Below, one piece after another: positions 1 through 7,299 of a stretch of DNA of 64,000 nucleotides (position 1 is its first letter; the number at the start of each line of letters is the position of its first letter). The DNA lies in contig NZ_FOWP01000010.1 in assembly GCF_900115475.1 (NCBI RefSeq), positions 1-64,000 of the forward strand, written 5' to 3'. A model generated the notes under the pieces. The model was not told the origin of the DNA. It ran no database searches and saw only the letters and a program-made list of their open reading frames with translations. A program made the translations under genes and the position numbers. This DNA comes from Ectopseudomonas composti. GTDB lineage: Bacteria > Pseudomonadota > Gammaproteobacteria > Pseudomonadales > Pseudomonadaceae.

Positions 1-192
1 ATGCGAGTCCGAAAGCGCACTGTTGAGCATCCCTTCGGGACGCTCAAACAATGGATGGGATCCACGCATTTCCTCACACGTAGGCTGGCCGGCGTCAGCG
101 CGGAGATGAGTCTGAATGTGCTCGCTTACAACATGAAGCGGGTCATGAGAATCATCGGTGCCGAAAGCTTGTTGAAGGCAATGGCGGCGTAA
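1..192 (+). mobile_element. IS1182-like transposase, C-terminal end (partial)
   Basis: This is the last 63 codons of a DDE transposase; the frame is open at the window edge, so the gene begins upstream and the ATG at base 1 need not be a start. The piece contains VEHPFGTLKQWMG followed by RRLAGVSAEMSLNVLAYNMKR, the C-terminal signature of IS1182/DDE_Tnp_1-type transposases, in which the Glu of VEH is the third acidic catalytic residue. A small hairpin follows the stop codon directly. Whether the element is complete or still mobile cannot be judged from the visible part. Family assignment is from motif recognition. Confidence 0.8.
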
Positions 193-207
193 AAGCCCTT
201 GGCTTTT
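191..207 (+). terminator. Hairpin at transposase stop
   Basis: AAAAGCC-CTT-GGCTTTT is a perfect 7-bp inverted repeat that begins in the stop codon of the transposase and ends in a T run, so it probably terminates that transcript. Confidence 0.55.
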
Positions 208-737
208 GCTGCTCCAGGTGGCGCTAAAATGCTTCATAAGCGCTCCGGAGCGTTACTGGTGCTGATCGTGGCAAATGCGTGGGCAATCGACTCGCCCAAC
301 TGCGCTGAGCTGAGGCATCCACGATACGAAAGTGTTTTTACACACTCTGGGCCGATAGCAGCCAATCCAAAACCTTGCCCTACCCCCCACTCCGCGCTAC
401 AGTCCGCCCCGTCACGGTCAATCCCGTGACCGGGTGTAGGAACCCGTTCTGTCCGGGCGCGGTAGCGCCATAGTCGAGAGCAGGCGCTTTTTTTGTGCCT
501 GTTGTTTTCTCGTGCATTTATGGCGGGCCGTGTGAGGCAGGCTTCGGCCTGGCCGGTTCCCTCGGACGCCGGTATTCCTACCCTTGCACGGTCCGCCACC
601 CACGCCCGTAGGAAGGCTGGATGGCGGCTCCTTAAATCGTTCGAGGAGCATAAGGAAAATGCACTATCCCCCTTTTACCCAAGGGCTCCGCCCTGGGCTG
701 CTGGCTGTTGTGCCAACTTCCGTTTTGGAGGTACTGC
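208..737. other. Gene-poor leader with several hairpins
   Basis: No convincing coding sequence is seen here; open frames on both strands have neither a ribosome site nor a recognisable family. The stretch does hold consecutive perfect hairpins: GTCACGG/CCGTGAC at 411-430, CGGGT/ACCCG at 431-446, and the larger structure listed separately at 522-597. It ends at the ribosome site GGAGGT (727-732) of the next gene. The pattern fits a structured, possibly processed 5' leader of the two small genes downstream. Confidence 0.5.
522..597 (+). ncRNA. Candidate C4 / P4 CI-like antisense RNA
   Basis: GGCGGGCCGTG (522-532) pairs along its full length, with one G-U pair, with CACGGTCCGCC (587-597) to close a 76-nt structure. 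Inside it, AGGC-TTCG-GCCT (539-550) is a UUCG-capped hairpin, and GGTATTCCTACCC lies in the 3' half. Phage P1/P4-type C4 antisense RNAs also have a closing GC-rich stem and a GGTATTCC-ACCC motif, and they lie in leaders of phage or satellite operons; I assign it on that resemblance. The strand is inferred from the downstream genes. It could instead be a leader for a short Ash-like peptide, since an open frame from about 520 crosses it. Confidence 0.45.
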
Positions 738-980
738 ATGACCAAGTCTGAATCCGTCGTTATCCCCTTCCCTACACCATGCAATCCGTTGCATAGCCAT
801 GTAGCCGACAATTGCCCGTTGCAGGCAGCAGCCGAGTATCGGGCAGCGTTGCTGACCAAGCTGTTGCGGCGGATGCCGGAGCCGGAATTGGCAAGCACCA
901 CCCACGCACTGCTGAGCGAGTTGATCGTGCTCTACCGCCGGGCTATCGCCCAGGCAGCCGGGAGGGCCGAGCATGATTGA
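738..980 (+). CDS. Small hypothetical protein (80 aa)
   Basis: I do not recognise this protein. The start at 738 was chosen because GGAGGT lies 5 bases upstream; an in-frame ATG at 708 lacks a ribosome site. The N-terminal third is polar and the second half, with LLTKLLRRMPEPELASTTHALLSEL, looks helical. It overlaps the next gene by 8 bases, so the two are probably translationally coupled. The position behind a structured leader and an IS remnant suggests cargo of a phage satellite or plasmid-derived island, which is inference. Confidence 0.6.
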   Translation: MTKSESVVIPFPTPCNPLHSHVADNCPLQAAAEYRAALLTKLLRRMPEPELASTTHALLSELIVLYRRAIAQAAGRAEHD

Positions 981-1275
981 GCTGCAACGCTATCTCACCC
1001 ACCTGCCCAGCCATGATGGGCAACCGCCTGCCGAATTTGGCTGGAATGCAGATTGCCAAGCGAGCTTCGGCCACGGCGTGCAAACAGCCCAAGCCTGGCT
1101 GGACGACGTCAATAGCGGCTGGCTCTGGGCCAATCTGCTGCTGGAGCGCCAGCTGTACCCGCCGGGTGCTCAGCGCCATGCCTTCGAGCTGGGCTTTCTC
1201 AGCCGCATCCACCAGCGCCTGTGCTCCCCGCTAGGCGGCAGGCATCAGGCATTGCGAACGGAGTTACAGCTGTAA
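973..1275 (+). CDS. Small hypothetical protein (100 aa)
   Basis: An unrecognised protein whose start overlaps the end of the preceding gene by 8 bases. It has a soluble composition with several Trp residues (FGWNADCQ, AWLDDVNSGWLWANLLLERQLYP) and a possible helical C-terminal half. A strong terminator follows at 1283-1306, so this gene and the preceding one form a two-gene transcription unit. No catalytic motif or membrane segment is visible. Confidence 0.6.
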   Translation: MIELQRYLTHLPSHDGQPPAEFGWNADCQASFGHGVQTAQAWLDDVNSGWLWANLLLERQLYPPGAQRHAFELGFLSRIHQRLCSPLGGRHQALRTELQL

Positions 1276-1282
1276 CGACTCA

Positions 1283-1306
1283 GGCGAGGGCATGCCCTCG
1301 CCTTTT
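1283..1306 (+). terminator. Rho-independent terminator of the two-gene unit
   Basis: GGCGAGGG-CATG-CCCTCGCC followed by TTTT, just after the stop at 1275. This is a perfect 8-bp GC stem. Confidence 0.85.
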
Positions 1307-1404
1307 CGTTTGGCAACGTATTTTGTGTGCACCGTTCACAAAGCTGTACAGCAACAAAGCGGTGCGCAAGACTTTGCACATAGGCCGCCGGGTAAGATCC
1401 GGCT

Positions 1405-1926
1405 ATGGTTGGATCAGCCCATGGCATGGAGCACAGGAAGATGGTCACACTAACCTTATTCCCGAAGCCAGGCAGCACGCGCTTTATCGAGTTCAAACTC
1501 AATGACATCAGGCAAGGCTTGGACTTTATCCTCTTCTCACTTGAAAATTTCTCCCACTCAGAAGAGGATCATCTTTCGCTCAGCATTAACGAGCGCGGAA
1601 ACCAAGACTTCCCAGCTATTAATCTGCAGAAAAACGGCCAATTCTTCCTCTTTCAAGTCTACGTGAGCGATCAACACTCAAGCCTTGAGGAAGGCTGGTA
1701 CACGCTAGTTGAAAACTCTCTCGACCTGCCTCCTGAAGAGTTAATTTCTACTGTATGGGATGAGCCTGGCGACGACTTCTTCCAAGCCTGCTTCGCCGAT
1801 GGATTGATGCTTTCTAATTCCCTTCTAGCGTCCAAGAACTCTCTTATAGGCATACTTGAAAAATACACGGATGACTTACCAGCATGGCTGAATCACGGAA
1901 AATTCGTAAACTTCGGAATTATCTAA
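1405..1926 (+). CDS. Hypothetical acidic protein, possible immunity protein
   Basis: I do not recognise this protein of up to 173 aa. The start is uncertain: ATGs at 1405, 1426 and 1441 are in frame and none has a well-spaced ribosome site; MVTLTLFP from 1441 reads most naturally as the beginning of a folded domain. It is acidic, soluble and rich in aromatic residues, without a signal peptide or membrane segment. Base composition is visibly lower in GC than the housekeeping genes of this window, which suggests acquisition. It heads a run of four small same-strand genes, one of them DUF6572, so an immunity or antitoxin-like role is possible but only inferred. Confidence 0.6.
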   Translation: MVGSAHGMEHRKMVTLTLFPKPGSTRFIEFKLNDIRQGLDFILFSLENFSHSEEDHLSLSINERGNQDFPAINLQKNGQFFLFQVYVSDQHSSLEEGWYTLVENSLDLPPEELISTVWDEPGDDFFQACFADGLMLSNSLLASKNSLIGILEKYTDDLPAWLNHGKFVNFGII

Positions 1927-1969
1927 CACTCCTTGAGATAAATCTTCTAATGAACAGCCAAGCAACTCA

Positions 1970-2311
1970 ATGAGCACAGTCGAAGACACAGATAAAATTG
2001 ATGCAATCGGCATCGACAAAAGCACTGGCAATATGATCTTGAAGATATTTGATCACTTGGACTGGTCAGATGAGCCAAGGCACCTTTACCTGCTACAAGA
2101 AAAACTCAACGGTTACATTCGCTTCGTGGAGAGCCAAGAAATATACAGCGCTTACCCAGCAGCAAAAGATAAGGAGCTGGCGGTTAGTATCGATTTCGCC
2201 AACGCCCTTTCCGCCGATGCGGCTTGCTTTATCGACACGGCAAGCCAAGTCCTGCAAGAAGCCGGTTTAACACTCTCATTCACCGTCGACAGCGTTGAAC
2301 CCCAAGCATGA
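1970..2311 (+). CDS. DUF6572 family protein
   Basis: 113 aa beginning VEDTDKIDAIGIDKSTGN, with HLDWSDEPRHLYLLQEKLNGYI after it; this N-terminal pattern (V-D-x-I-D-A-I-G-I, then D-H-L-x-W, then LQ-KLN-Y) is that of the DUF6572 family, small soluble proteins of unknown function often found in accessory gene runs. The stop codon overlaps the next start (ATGA at 2308), so the pair is translationally coupled. Like its upstream neighbour it is AT-richer than the core genes. The family name is from memory of the motif and the function is unknown. Confidence 0.7.
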   Translation: MSTVEDTDKIDAIGIDKSTGNMILKIFDHLDWSDEPRHLYLLQEKLNGYIRFVESQEIYSAYPAAKDKELAVSIDFANALSADAACFIDTASQVLQEAGLTLSFTVDSVEPQA

Positions 2312-2676
2312 AGCACTCCATGTCTGCCTGGCGAGACGACCACTACATCAGCCTCTCGGAGATACTGCTTTGCATCGGCAAATCACTGACCGATCTCCAG
2401 TGGTACGTCAAAATTACCGAGGTAGCGCCAGAGCCAGGCGCTGAGCAGCTTGAAGCGCTATCCCCAGCAGCGCCGCTCAGCATTTTTCAACTGCTGCATC
2501 TGGTCACACCTGGCATTCAAATCATCGACGGGGAGATAACGGCAAAGGATGAAAGCGGCAAACAACGGCTCTTGCTGCGTGCCGTCGACAGCTCGTCATG
2601 GGATGTGGAAACTGACCTTGAGCATATTGTCCGTGCGCTAGAAGACTCATACCCGGAGCTGACGCATATTGAATAG
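2308..2676 (+). CDS. Hypothetical protein coupled to DUF6572
   Basis: A 122-aa unrecognised soluble protein whose ATG overlaps the stop of the DUF6572 gene by 4 bases. The central part is hydrophobic (PLSIFQLLHLVTPGIQIIDG) but too short and broken for a convincing membrane protein. The acidic C-terminus ends DSYPELTHIE. Its tight coupling suggests that it acts together with the DUF6572 protein. Confidence 0.6.
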   Translation: MKHSMSAWRDDHYISLSEILLCIGKSLTDLQWYVKITEVAPEPGAEQLEALSPAAPLSIFQLLHLVTPGIQIIDGEITAKDESGKQRLLLRAVDSSSWDVETDLEHIVRALEDSYPELTHIE

Positions 2677-2692
2677 CGAGGCTGCAGGCCGC

Positions 2693-3004
2693 ATGAGCAC
2701 TGACGATCAGAACATGGTCTTGGCCATCCTCACCCAGGCCATGCTCGGCGCCATTTCCAGCAACGTCCGCATGGTGGCCATCGATCTGAATCGCCCAGTG
2801 TGGCCTGTTTCCTTCTTTCTCGAAAAGGACTCGGCAACCGACCGGGAGGAAATCGAGGAGATCATTAGCACCTTCGAGGTCGGAATGATGGATGTCGATA
2901 TCCCTTGCGCAGGATTCAAAGCCGAGGTGTTGGTGACCCCTGCAACCCAGCCGCTCCCAGAAACACCAGGCGTGAAAGTGTTTCTCAAGCGCGAAGCGCA
3001 GTGA
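2693..3004 (+). CDS. Hypothetical protein (103 aa)
   Basis: An unrecognised small protein. I start it at the ATG at 2693 (MSTDDQNMVLAIL), with GAGG about 11 bases upstream, rather than at an in-frame TTG at 2669 that overlaps the preceding gene. It has a helical N-terminus, a strand-rich middle (RMVAIDLNRPVWPVSFFLEKD) and an acidic stretch (DREEIEEIISTFEVG), which would suit a small alpha/beta domain. It is the last gene of the four-gene run; a dispersed repeat begins 50 bases after it. Confidence 0.55.
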   Translation: MSTDDQNMVLAILTQAMLGAISSNVRMVAIDLNRPVWPVSFFLEKDSATDREEIEEIISTFEVGMMDVDIPCAGFKAEVLVTPATQPLPETPGVKVFLKREAQ

Positions 3005-3051
3005 CGCAGTACTGCCACGGTTACGCAGAACCGAAGAAGGAGCCAGTTTTT

Positions 3052-3177
3052 ATCGTTCCCACGCTCTGCGTGGGAATGCAGCCCTCGACGCTCCAGCGTT
3101 TACCACGGGCAGCTGCGTGTTGCGCTGTGACGCAGAGCGTCACGGGCTTGCTCCCACGCCGGAGCGTGGGAGCCATC
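3052..3177. repeat. Dispersed palindromic element, copy 1
   Basis: An approximately 125-bp element with a hairpin at each end: CCCACGC-TCT-GCGTGGG on the left and CCCACGC-CGGA-GCGTGGG on the right. The interior carries GCCCTCGACGCTCCAG and GTGACGCAGAGCGTCAC. It matches the element at 10553-10679 almost base for base, and related copies lie at 3235, 5743, 10393 and 34359. All are intergenic, as expected of a REP/BIME- or MITE-like family. Confidence 0.8.
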
Positions 3178-3234
3178 GTATTCCGTTCACAGATCTGAGC
3201 AGCCAAGAGCCAGTACGCAGGGGTTTCATATTTT

Positions 3235-3360
3235 GATCGTTCCCACGCTCTGCGTGGGCATGCAAGCCCTCGACACTCCACTGTCCACCACAAGCAATTG
3301 CGCGCTAGGCCGTGCCGCAGAACGTCACAGACTTGTTCTCACGCAGACGCGTGAGAACCA
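3235..3360. repeat. Dispersed palindromic element, copy 2 (diverged)
   Basis: Same layout as copy 1: CCCACGCTCTGCGTGGG on the left and TTCTCACGCAGACGCGTGAGAACC on the right, the right hairpin having changed on both arms so that pairing is kept. It lies 57 bases after copy 1, in the stretch without genes between 3005 and 3400. Confidence 0.7.
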
Positions 3361-3400
3361 GGGAAACGGCTCTTGGCAAAACCGCTCCCACGCCTGGCAC

Positions 3401-4318
3401 TCAACGCGGTTCGCCCTTGCCGGCCAAGCGCTCCCGCGCCAGGGCAGTGAAGGCCTTGAGTGCTGCAGACGGATTGCGGCGATTGGGGTAGTACAGGCAC
3501 AGCCTTTCCAGAGGCGGCGTCCAGCCCTCCAGTACCCGCTCGAACTGCCCGGCCTCGATTTCAGCCCTCACGTCCTGCTCCATGAAGAAGCCAAGCCCTA
3601 CCCCCGCTTGCACCGCCGCCTTGGCCACACCGGACTCATCGAGCGTGAGCGGCCCGGCGACATCGAGCCTCGTCACCTCCCCTGCCCGCTCGAATTGCCA
3701 GGGATAGATCGCACCGTTGGGCAGGCGGATGCGGATGCAGGCATGGCGCAGCAGATCCGCCGGAGTGCGCGGTCGCCCGTGCTGTTCGAAGTGGCCCGGC
3801 GTGCCGACCACGGCGTAACGTTGCGGCGCCCCGAGGGGGATGACGATCATGTCGCTGGGCACGAGATTCGCCGAGCGCACCCCGAGGTCGAACCCGCCCG
3901 CGACGATGTCCACCAGACGGCCTTCGGTCACCATGTCGATGTGTACGTGCGGATAGCGCTGCAGAAACTCCAGCACCAAGGGCATCAGGGTTGCGCGGGC
4001 CGCACTGGCAAACGCATTGATGCGCAGCGTCCCCGCCGGCCCGGCATTATGCGAACGCACCGCTTCAAGCGCCGTACGAACGTCCTGCAACGCCGGCCCG
4101 ACCTGCTCCAGGTACAGCGCCCCCGCCTCGGTCAGCGACACACTGCGCGTGGTGCGATTGAACAGGCGGGTTTCCAGGCTGGTCTCCAGCTTGGCGATGG
4201 TGTTGCTCAAGGCGGTGGTGGACACATCGAGATCGATGGCGGCCTGGCGGAACGAGGCCCGGCGAGCCACGGCCAGCACCGCTTCCAATTCGTTGAGGCC
4301 CAGGCGCGGGTCGGCCAT
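3401..4318 (-). CDS. LysR-family transcriptional regulator
   Basis: A 305-aa LysR-type regulator: N-terminal winged helix-turn-helix (residues 1-60; SFRQAAIDLDVSTTALSNTI then RLFNRTTRSVSLTEAG) and a C-terminal periplasmic-binding-like effector domain. The ATG at 4318 (MADPRLGLNELEAVL) is chosen over 4348 because AGGA lies 8 bases upstream. It is divergent from the SnoaL-like/SDR gene pair across 116 bases, the usual geometry for a LysR protein controlling its neighbour. The likely target is that pair; the effector is unknown. Confidence 0.92.
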   Translation of the reverse strand: MADPRLGLNELEAVLAVARRASFRQAAIDLDVSTTALSNTIAKLETSLETRLFNRTTRSVSLTEAGALYLEQVGPALQDVRTALEAVRSHNAGPAGTLRINAFASAARATLMPLVLEFLQRYPHVHIDMVTEGRLVDIVAGGFDLGVRSANLVPSDMIVIPLGAPQRYAVVGTPGHFEQHGRPRTPADLLRHACIRIRLPNGAIYPWQFERAGEVTRLDVAGPLTLDESGVAKAAVQAGVGLGFFMEQDVRAEIEAGQFERVLEGWTPPLERLCLYYPNRRNPSAALKAFTALARERLAGKGEPR

Positions 4319-4434
4319 TGGATTATCCTGATATTCGGGACGAGTCATTAATTCTGTCCCAGTTGAGCAAATTATCCATCGAGCAGCAAGATCACTCCCG
4401 TAGCGCCCTACCCACTACGAGAGGAAATCAGGCC

Positions 4435-4764
4435 ATGAGTCTGCAACTGCCCGAAGCCGTGAACACCTACTTCGCCATCAGCAATGGCGACGACCCGGCA
4501 CGCCTTGCCACATGCTTCCACGCGGACGCGACGGTGATCGACGAGAAACGCACGCACCAGGGCATCGACGCCATCCTGGCCTGGCAACGGGAGGCTCGGC
4601 AGGCCTTCAGCTACCGCGTCGAGCCCGTGGATGCCTCACAGCGAGACGATGCATTGACCGTCACCGCACGCGTAGCGGGCGACTTCCCCGGCAGCCCGGT
4701 GCTGCTCAAACACCTGTTCGCACTCACGGATGGCCAGATTCGCTCACTGGAGATCGCACCGTGA
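4435..4764 (+). CDS. SnoaL/NTF2-like domain protein
   Basis: A 109-aa single-domain protein with the NTF2/SnoaL pattern: an early helix (VNTYFAISNGDDPARLATCF), then HADATVIDEKRTHQGIDAI, then a strand-rich half ending FALTDGQIRSLEIAP. Such proteins form cone-shaped pockets and act as small isomerases, hydratases or binding proteins. GAGG precedes the ATG by about 10 bases. The stop overlaps the start of the SDR gene (TGATG), so both are translated together. The substrate is unknown. Confidence 0.85.
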   Translation: MSLQLPEAVNTYFAISNGDDPARLATCFHADATVIDEKRTHQGIDAILAWQREARQAFSYRVEPVDASQRDDALTVTARVAGDFPGSPVLLKHLFALTDGQIRSLEIAP

Positions 4765-5537
4765 TGAACCTCGACCTGAACGATAAGCACGTACTGGTCA
4801 CCGGCGGTACCAAGGGCGTCGGTCGCGCGGTGGTGAACCGCTTCATCGCGAAAGGCGCCAAGGTGCTGACTTCGGCGCGCCAGGTGAACCATGACCTGCC
4901 GGATGAACTGTTCATTCAGGCCGATCTGTCGACGCGTGAAGGCTGCGACGCCCTGGTCGAGGAAGCACGCAAGCGCCTGGGCAAGGTGGACATCATCATC
5001 CATGTGCTGGGCGGCTCATCGGCCCCCGCGGGCGGCTTCGCGGCGCTGGACGATGATCAGTGGCAGCGCGAATTCGATCTCAATCTGCTGCCGGCCGTGC
5101 GCCTTGATCGCGCCCTGCTCCCGATGATGCTTGCACACCAGGCAGGCGTCATCGTTCATGTGACCTCGATCCAGAGCCGACTGCCGCTGGCAGAAGCCAC
5201 CACCGCCTACGCCGCAGCCAAGGCGGCGCTCGCCACTTACAGCAAGAGCCTGTCGAAAGAAGTCTCGACCCAGGGTGTCCGGGTGGTGCGGGTATCGCCG
5301 GGCTGGGTCGAAACTGAAGCGTCGGTCGCCCTGGCCGAGCGGCTCGCGCAGGAGGCCGGCACCGACTATGAAGGCGGCAAGCGACTCATCATGCAGGCCC
5401 TGGGCGGCATCCCTCTCGGTCGCCCATCCAGGCCGGACGAAGTGGCGGATCTCATCGCCTTCCTAGCCTCCCCCCGCGCCGCGTCCATCACTGGTACTGA
5501 ATTCGTCATCGATGGAGGGACGGTGCCGACGGTTTAG
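4764..5537 (+). CDS. Short-chain dehydrogenase/reductase (SDR)
   Basis: A 257-aa classical SDR oxidoreductase: the Rossmann motif TGGTKGVG near residue 13, a central Ser (HVTSIQS) and the catalytic YAAAK motif about 15 residues after it, and the conserved C-terminal VIDGGTVPTV. SDRs of this type reduce or oxidise keto/hydroxy groups with NAD(P)H. The ATG overlaps the stop of the SnoaL-like gene, and the LysR gene is divergent, so the three form one regulated module. The specific substrate cannot be read from the sequence. Confidence 0.92.
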   Translation: MNLDLNDKHVLVTGGTKGVGRAVVNRFIAKGAKVLTSARQVNHDLPDELFIQADLSTREGCDALVEEARKRLGKVDIIIHVLGGSSAPAGGFAALDDDQWQREFDLNLLPAVRLDRALLPMMLAHQAGVIVHVTSIQSRLPLAEATTAYAAAKAALATYSKSLSKEVSTQGVRVVRVSPGWVETEASVALAERLAQEAGTDYEGGKRLIMQALGGIPLGRPSRPDEVADLIAFLASPRAASITGTEFVIDGGTVPTV

Positions 5538-5590
5538 CGGGAGCCTGGCGGGAGTAACCGCCAACAAGTACCCGGACATCCGCAGTAACG

Positions 5591-5662
5591 GTGGATGAGA
5601 AAAGCGTCATCCACCCTACGCTGAAGCGCGATGTAGGGTGGACAACGCGAAGCTTGTCCACC
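5591..5662. repeat. Double-hairpin TAGGGTGG element
   Basis: GTGGATGA/TCATCCAC (5591-5614) and GGTGGACAA/TTGTCCACC (5637-5662) are two perfect hairpins joined by the inverted pair CCCTAC/GTAGGG. The second loop holds GCGAAGC, also found in the similar element at 13356-13450. It lies just after the SDR gene and could stop transcription. The rest of the 5538-5959 gap holds a fragment of the dispersed element and no gene that I can support. Confidence 0.75.
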
Positions 5663-5742
5663 TTTGCGTAAAGCACCGTCGATACTAGAAAGAACTCAGC
5701 ACCTGGGATAGCAGCGCCAGCGAGAAGTCCCGCAACCGGGTA

Positions 5743-5805
5743 GACACGCTCTGCGTGGAAACGCAGCCCTCGACACTCCAGCGTCCGCAACTGGCAATTG
5801 CGTGG
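5743..5805. repeat. Dispersed palindromic element, left-half fragment
   Basis: ACACGCTCTGCGTG, then GCAGCCCTCGACACTCCAGCG, matches the left half of the element at 3052-3177; the right hairpin is absent. Confidence 0.6.
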
Positions 5806-5959
5806 TATCGCCATGCTCACACCAGACTACTTTTGCAGGAATTCAACATTGCGGCCTGTGCTGATTGCACTCAAGTATCTGGCCATCGATCACGGCAACT
5901 GAGATATTCCGCCGCGCGCCTGACGCCATGACAGGCACCATATTGAAAGGGAGTTTTTC

Positions 5960-7183
5960 ATGTATCACCCCACCGCCTGGCACGTCACCCACTGGCGTGA
6001 CGATGCCTACAGCCTGGGGGCATACAGCACCCTGTTACCTGACGGCAGGCCGCAACATCGATTTGTGCTGGGCGAGTGCCTGGATGGGCGCCTCGTCATC
6101 GCTGGTGAAGCCTGCAATCCCGAGGCGCCAGCCATGACCCACGGCGCCTGGGACGACGGCATTCGCGCGGCCCGCCTCGCCGTCCAGGCCGGAGCCCGGC
6201 GAGTGATCGTGATAGGTGCGGGCTGCGCTGGCCTCGGTGCCGCCCGTCATCTGCGCGCCAATGGTATCGACTGCGTGGTGATCGAGGCGCGTGAGCGCGT
6301 TGGCGGGCGCACCCACAGCCTGCAACTGGGCGAGGTGACCGTCGACGTCGGAGCGGCCTGGCTGCAGCAGTTCGCGGACAACACATTGGCGCGCGAAGCG
6401 GAGCACCTTGGGATAAACATGGTGGCGACCGATTTCAGTCAACCGCTGTCTGCCGCCAGCGACGGGCCGGTTCAGGGTATCGATGAAGCCTGGCAGGCGT
6501 TACGCAAAGGTGTCGACCGCAGCCTGCCCCTGGCTGCAGGCATCGAGCGCTACCTGGCGGGTCTGGAGCCGGACCAAGCCCGGGCAACGCGTTATGCGAT
6601 CGACGGCAACCTGATTATCGAGGCCTGCCTGCCGCTTACCCAGCTTTCGGTGGCATCACTCGACGAGGAAGGCGTCGGTAACGAAGATCGTTTTCTACCC
6701 GGCGGCTACAGCCAGATCATCGAGCACCTGGCCAGCGGGCTCGACATCCGCTTGAGCCAGCCCGTCAGCCAGATCGACTGGCGCGACGACGAGCTGCGCA
6801 TCAATGACGAGCGCGGCGACTTCTGCATCTGCACCGTGCCGCTCGGCGTAATCAAAACCCTGCACTTTCTCCCCGAACTGCCGCCGGCCCAACGCGATGC
6901 GCTGGCCCACCTGGGCATGGGTAAGCTGGAAAAGGTCGTGCTGCAGTTCGAGCAGCGTTGGTGGCCGCGCTCGCCGACCGGCTACCTGCGTTGGTACGAC
7001 ACGCCTGCGAGCTGGGTTGAGTGGCTGGACCTGACCGACGCAGTCGGTAAGCCAACCATCGCCGGCTTGATCGCGGCGGATGCGCTGGAGCGTGAATTCA
7101 CCGGCCGGAGCGACAAGGAGATCGCCTTGGCCGCTCGAGACGCCTTACAGGCCTGGGCCAAGGCCATCGATGCCGCGCAGTGA
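5960..7183 (+). CDS. FAD amine oxidase with circularly permuted domain order
   Basis: A 407-aa flavin amine oxidase-like protein. The FAD Rossmann motif GAGCAG lies at residues 86-91, with Glu109 and RVGGRT after it, instead of at the N-terminus. Residues 1-75 (THWRDDAYSLGAYS, then GRLVIAGEA at 44-51 and THGAWDDGIRAA at 60-71) match the C-terminal FAD-contacting segment of normal family members, and the C-terminus stops (DALQAWAKAID) just where that segment would follow. So the gene appears circularly permuted, not truncated. The start is sound: AAGGGAG lies 6 bases upstream of the ATG. The family oxidises amines with FAD and oxygen; the substrate here is unknown. No operon partner is seen. 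Confidence 0.85.
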   Translation: MYHPTAWHVTHWRDDAYSLGAYSTLLPDGRPQHRFVLGECLDGRLVIAGEACNPEAPAMTHGAWDDGIRAARLAVQAGARRVIVIGAGCAGLGAARHLRANGIDCVVIEARERVGGRTHSLQLGEVTVDVGAAWLQQFADNTLAREAEHLGINMVATDFSQPLSAASDGPVQGIDEAWQALRKGVDRSLPLAAGIERYLAGLEPDQARATRYAIDGNLIIEACLPLTQLSVASLDEEGVGNEDRFLPGGYSQIIEHLASGLDIRLSQPVSQIDWRDDELRINDERGDFCICTVPLGVIKTLHFLPELPPAQRDALAHLGMGKLEKVVLQFEQRWWPRSPTGYLRWYDTPASWVEWLDLTDAVGKPTIAGLIAADALEREFTGRSDKEIALAARDALQAWAKAIDAAQ

Positions 7184-7299
7184 GCGCTGGCATCGAAAGC
7201 AAACACTGGCAGTGCGTAGCGCGCCGGGTGGATCGGATCGCCCCCCCGTACGCCCTACGCACTTGGCCGTCAGTAAGCCTTTCTCCTACCTCACGTCCC

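Noticed and set aside
199..429. A 76-codon frame after the transposase with a hydrophobic start
   Set aside because: It has no ribosome site, no family match and crosses the hairpin at 411-430; too weak to list as a gene.
3233..4351. A 372-codon plus-strand frame covering the LysR gene
   Set aside because: It starts in a repeat element and runs antisense to a clear LysR protein.
5960..6190. The amine oxidase N-terminus as the remnant of a second, upstream oxidase gene
   Set aside because: The frame is continuous, has one good ribosome site, and the C-terminus lacks a second copy of the GEA segment; permutation explains it better than fusion with a remnant.
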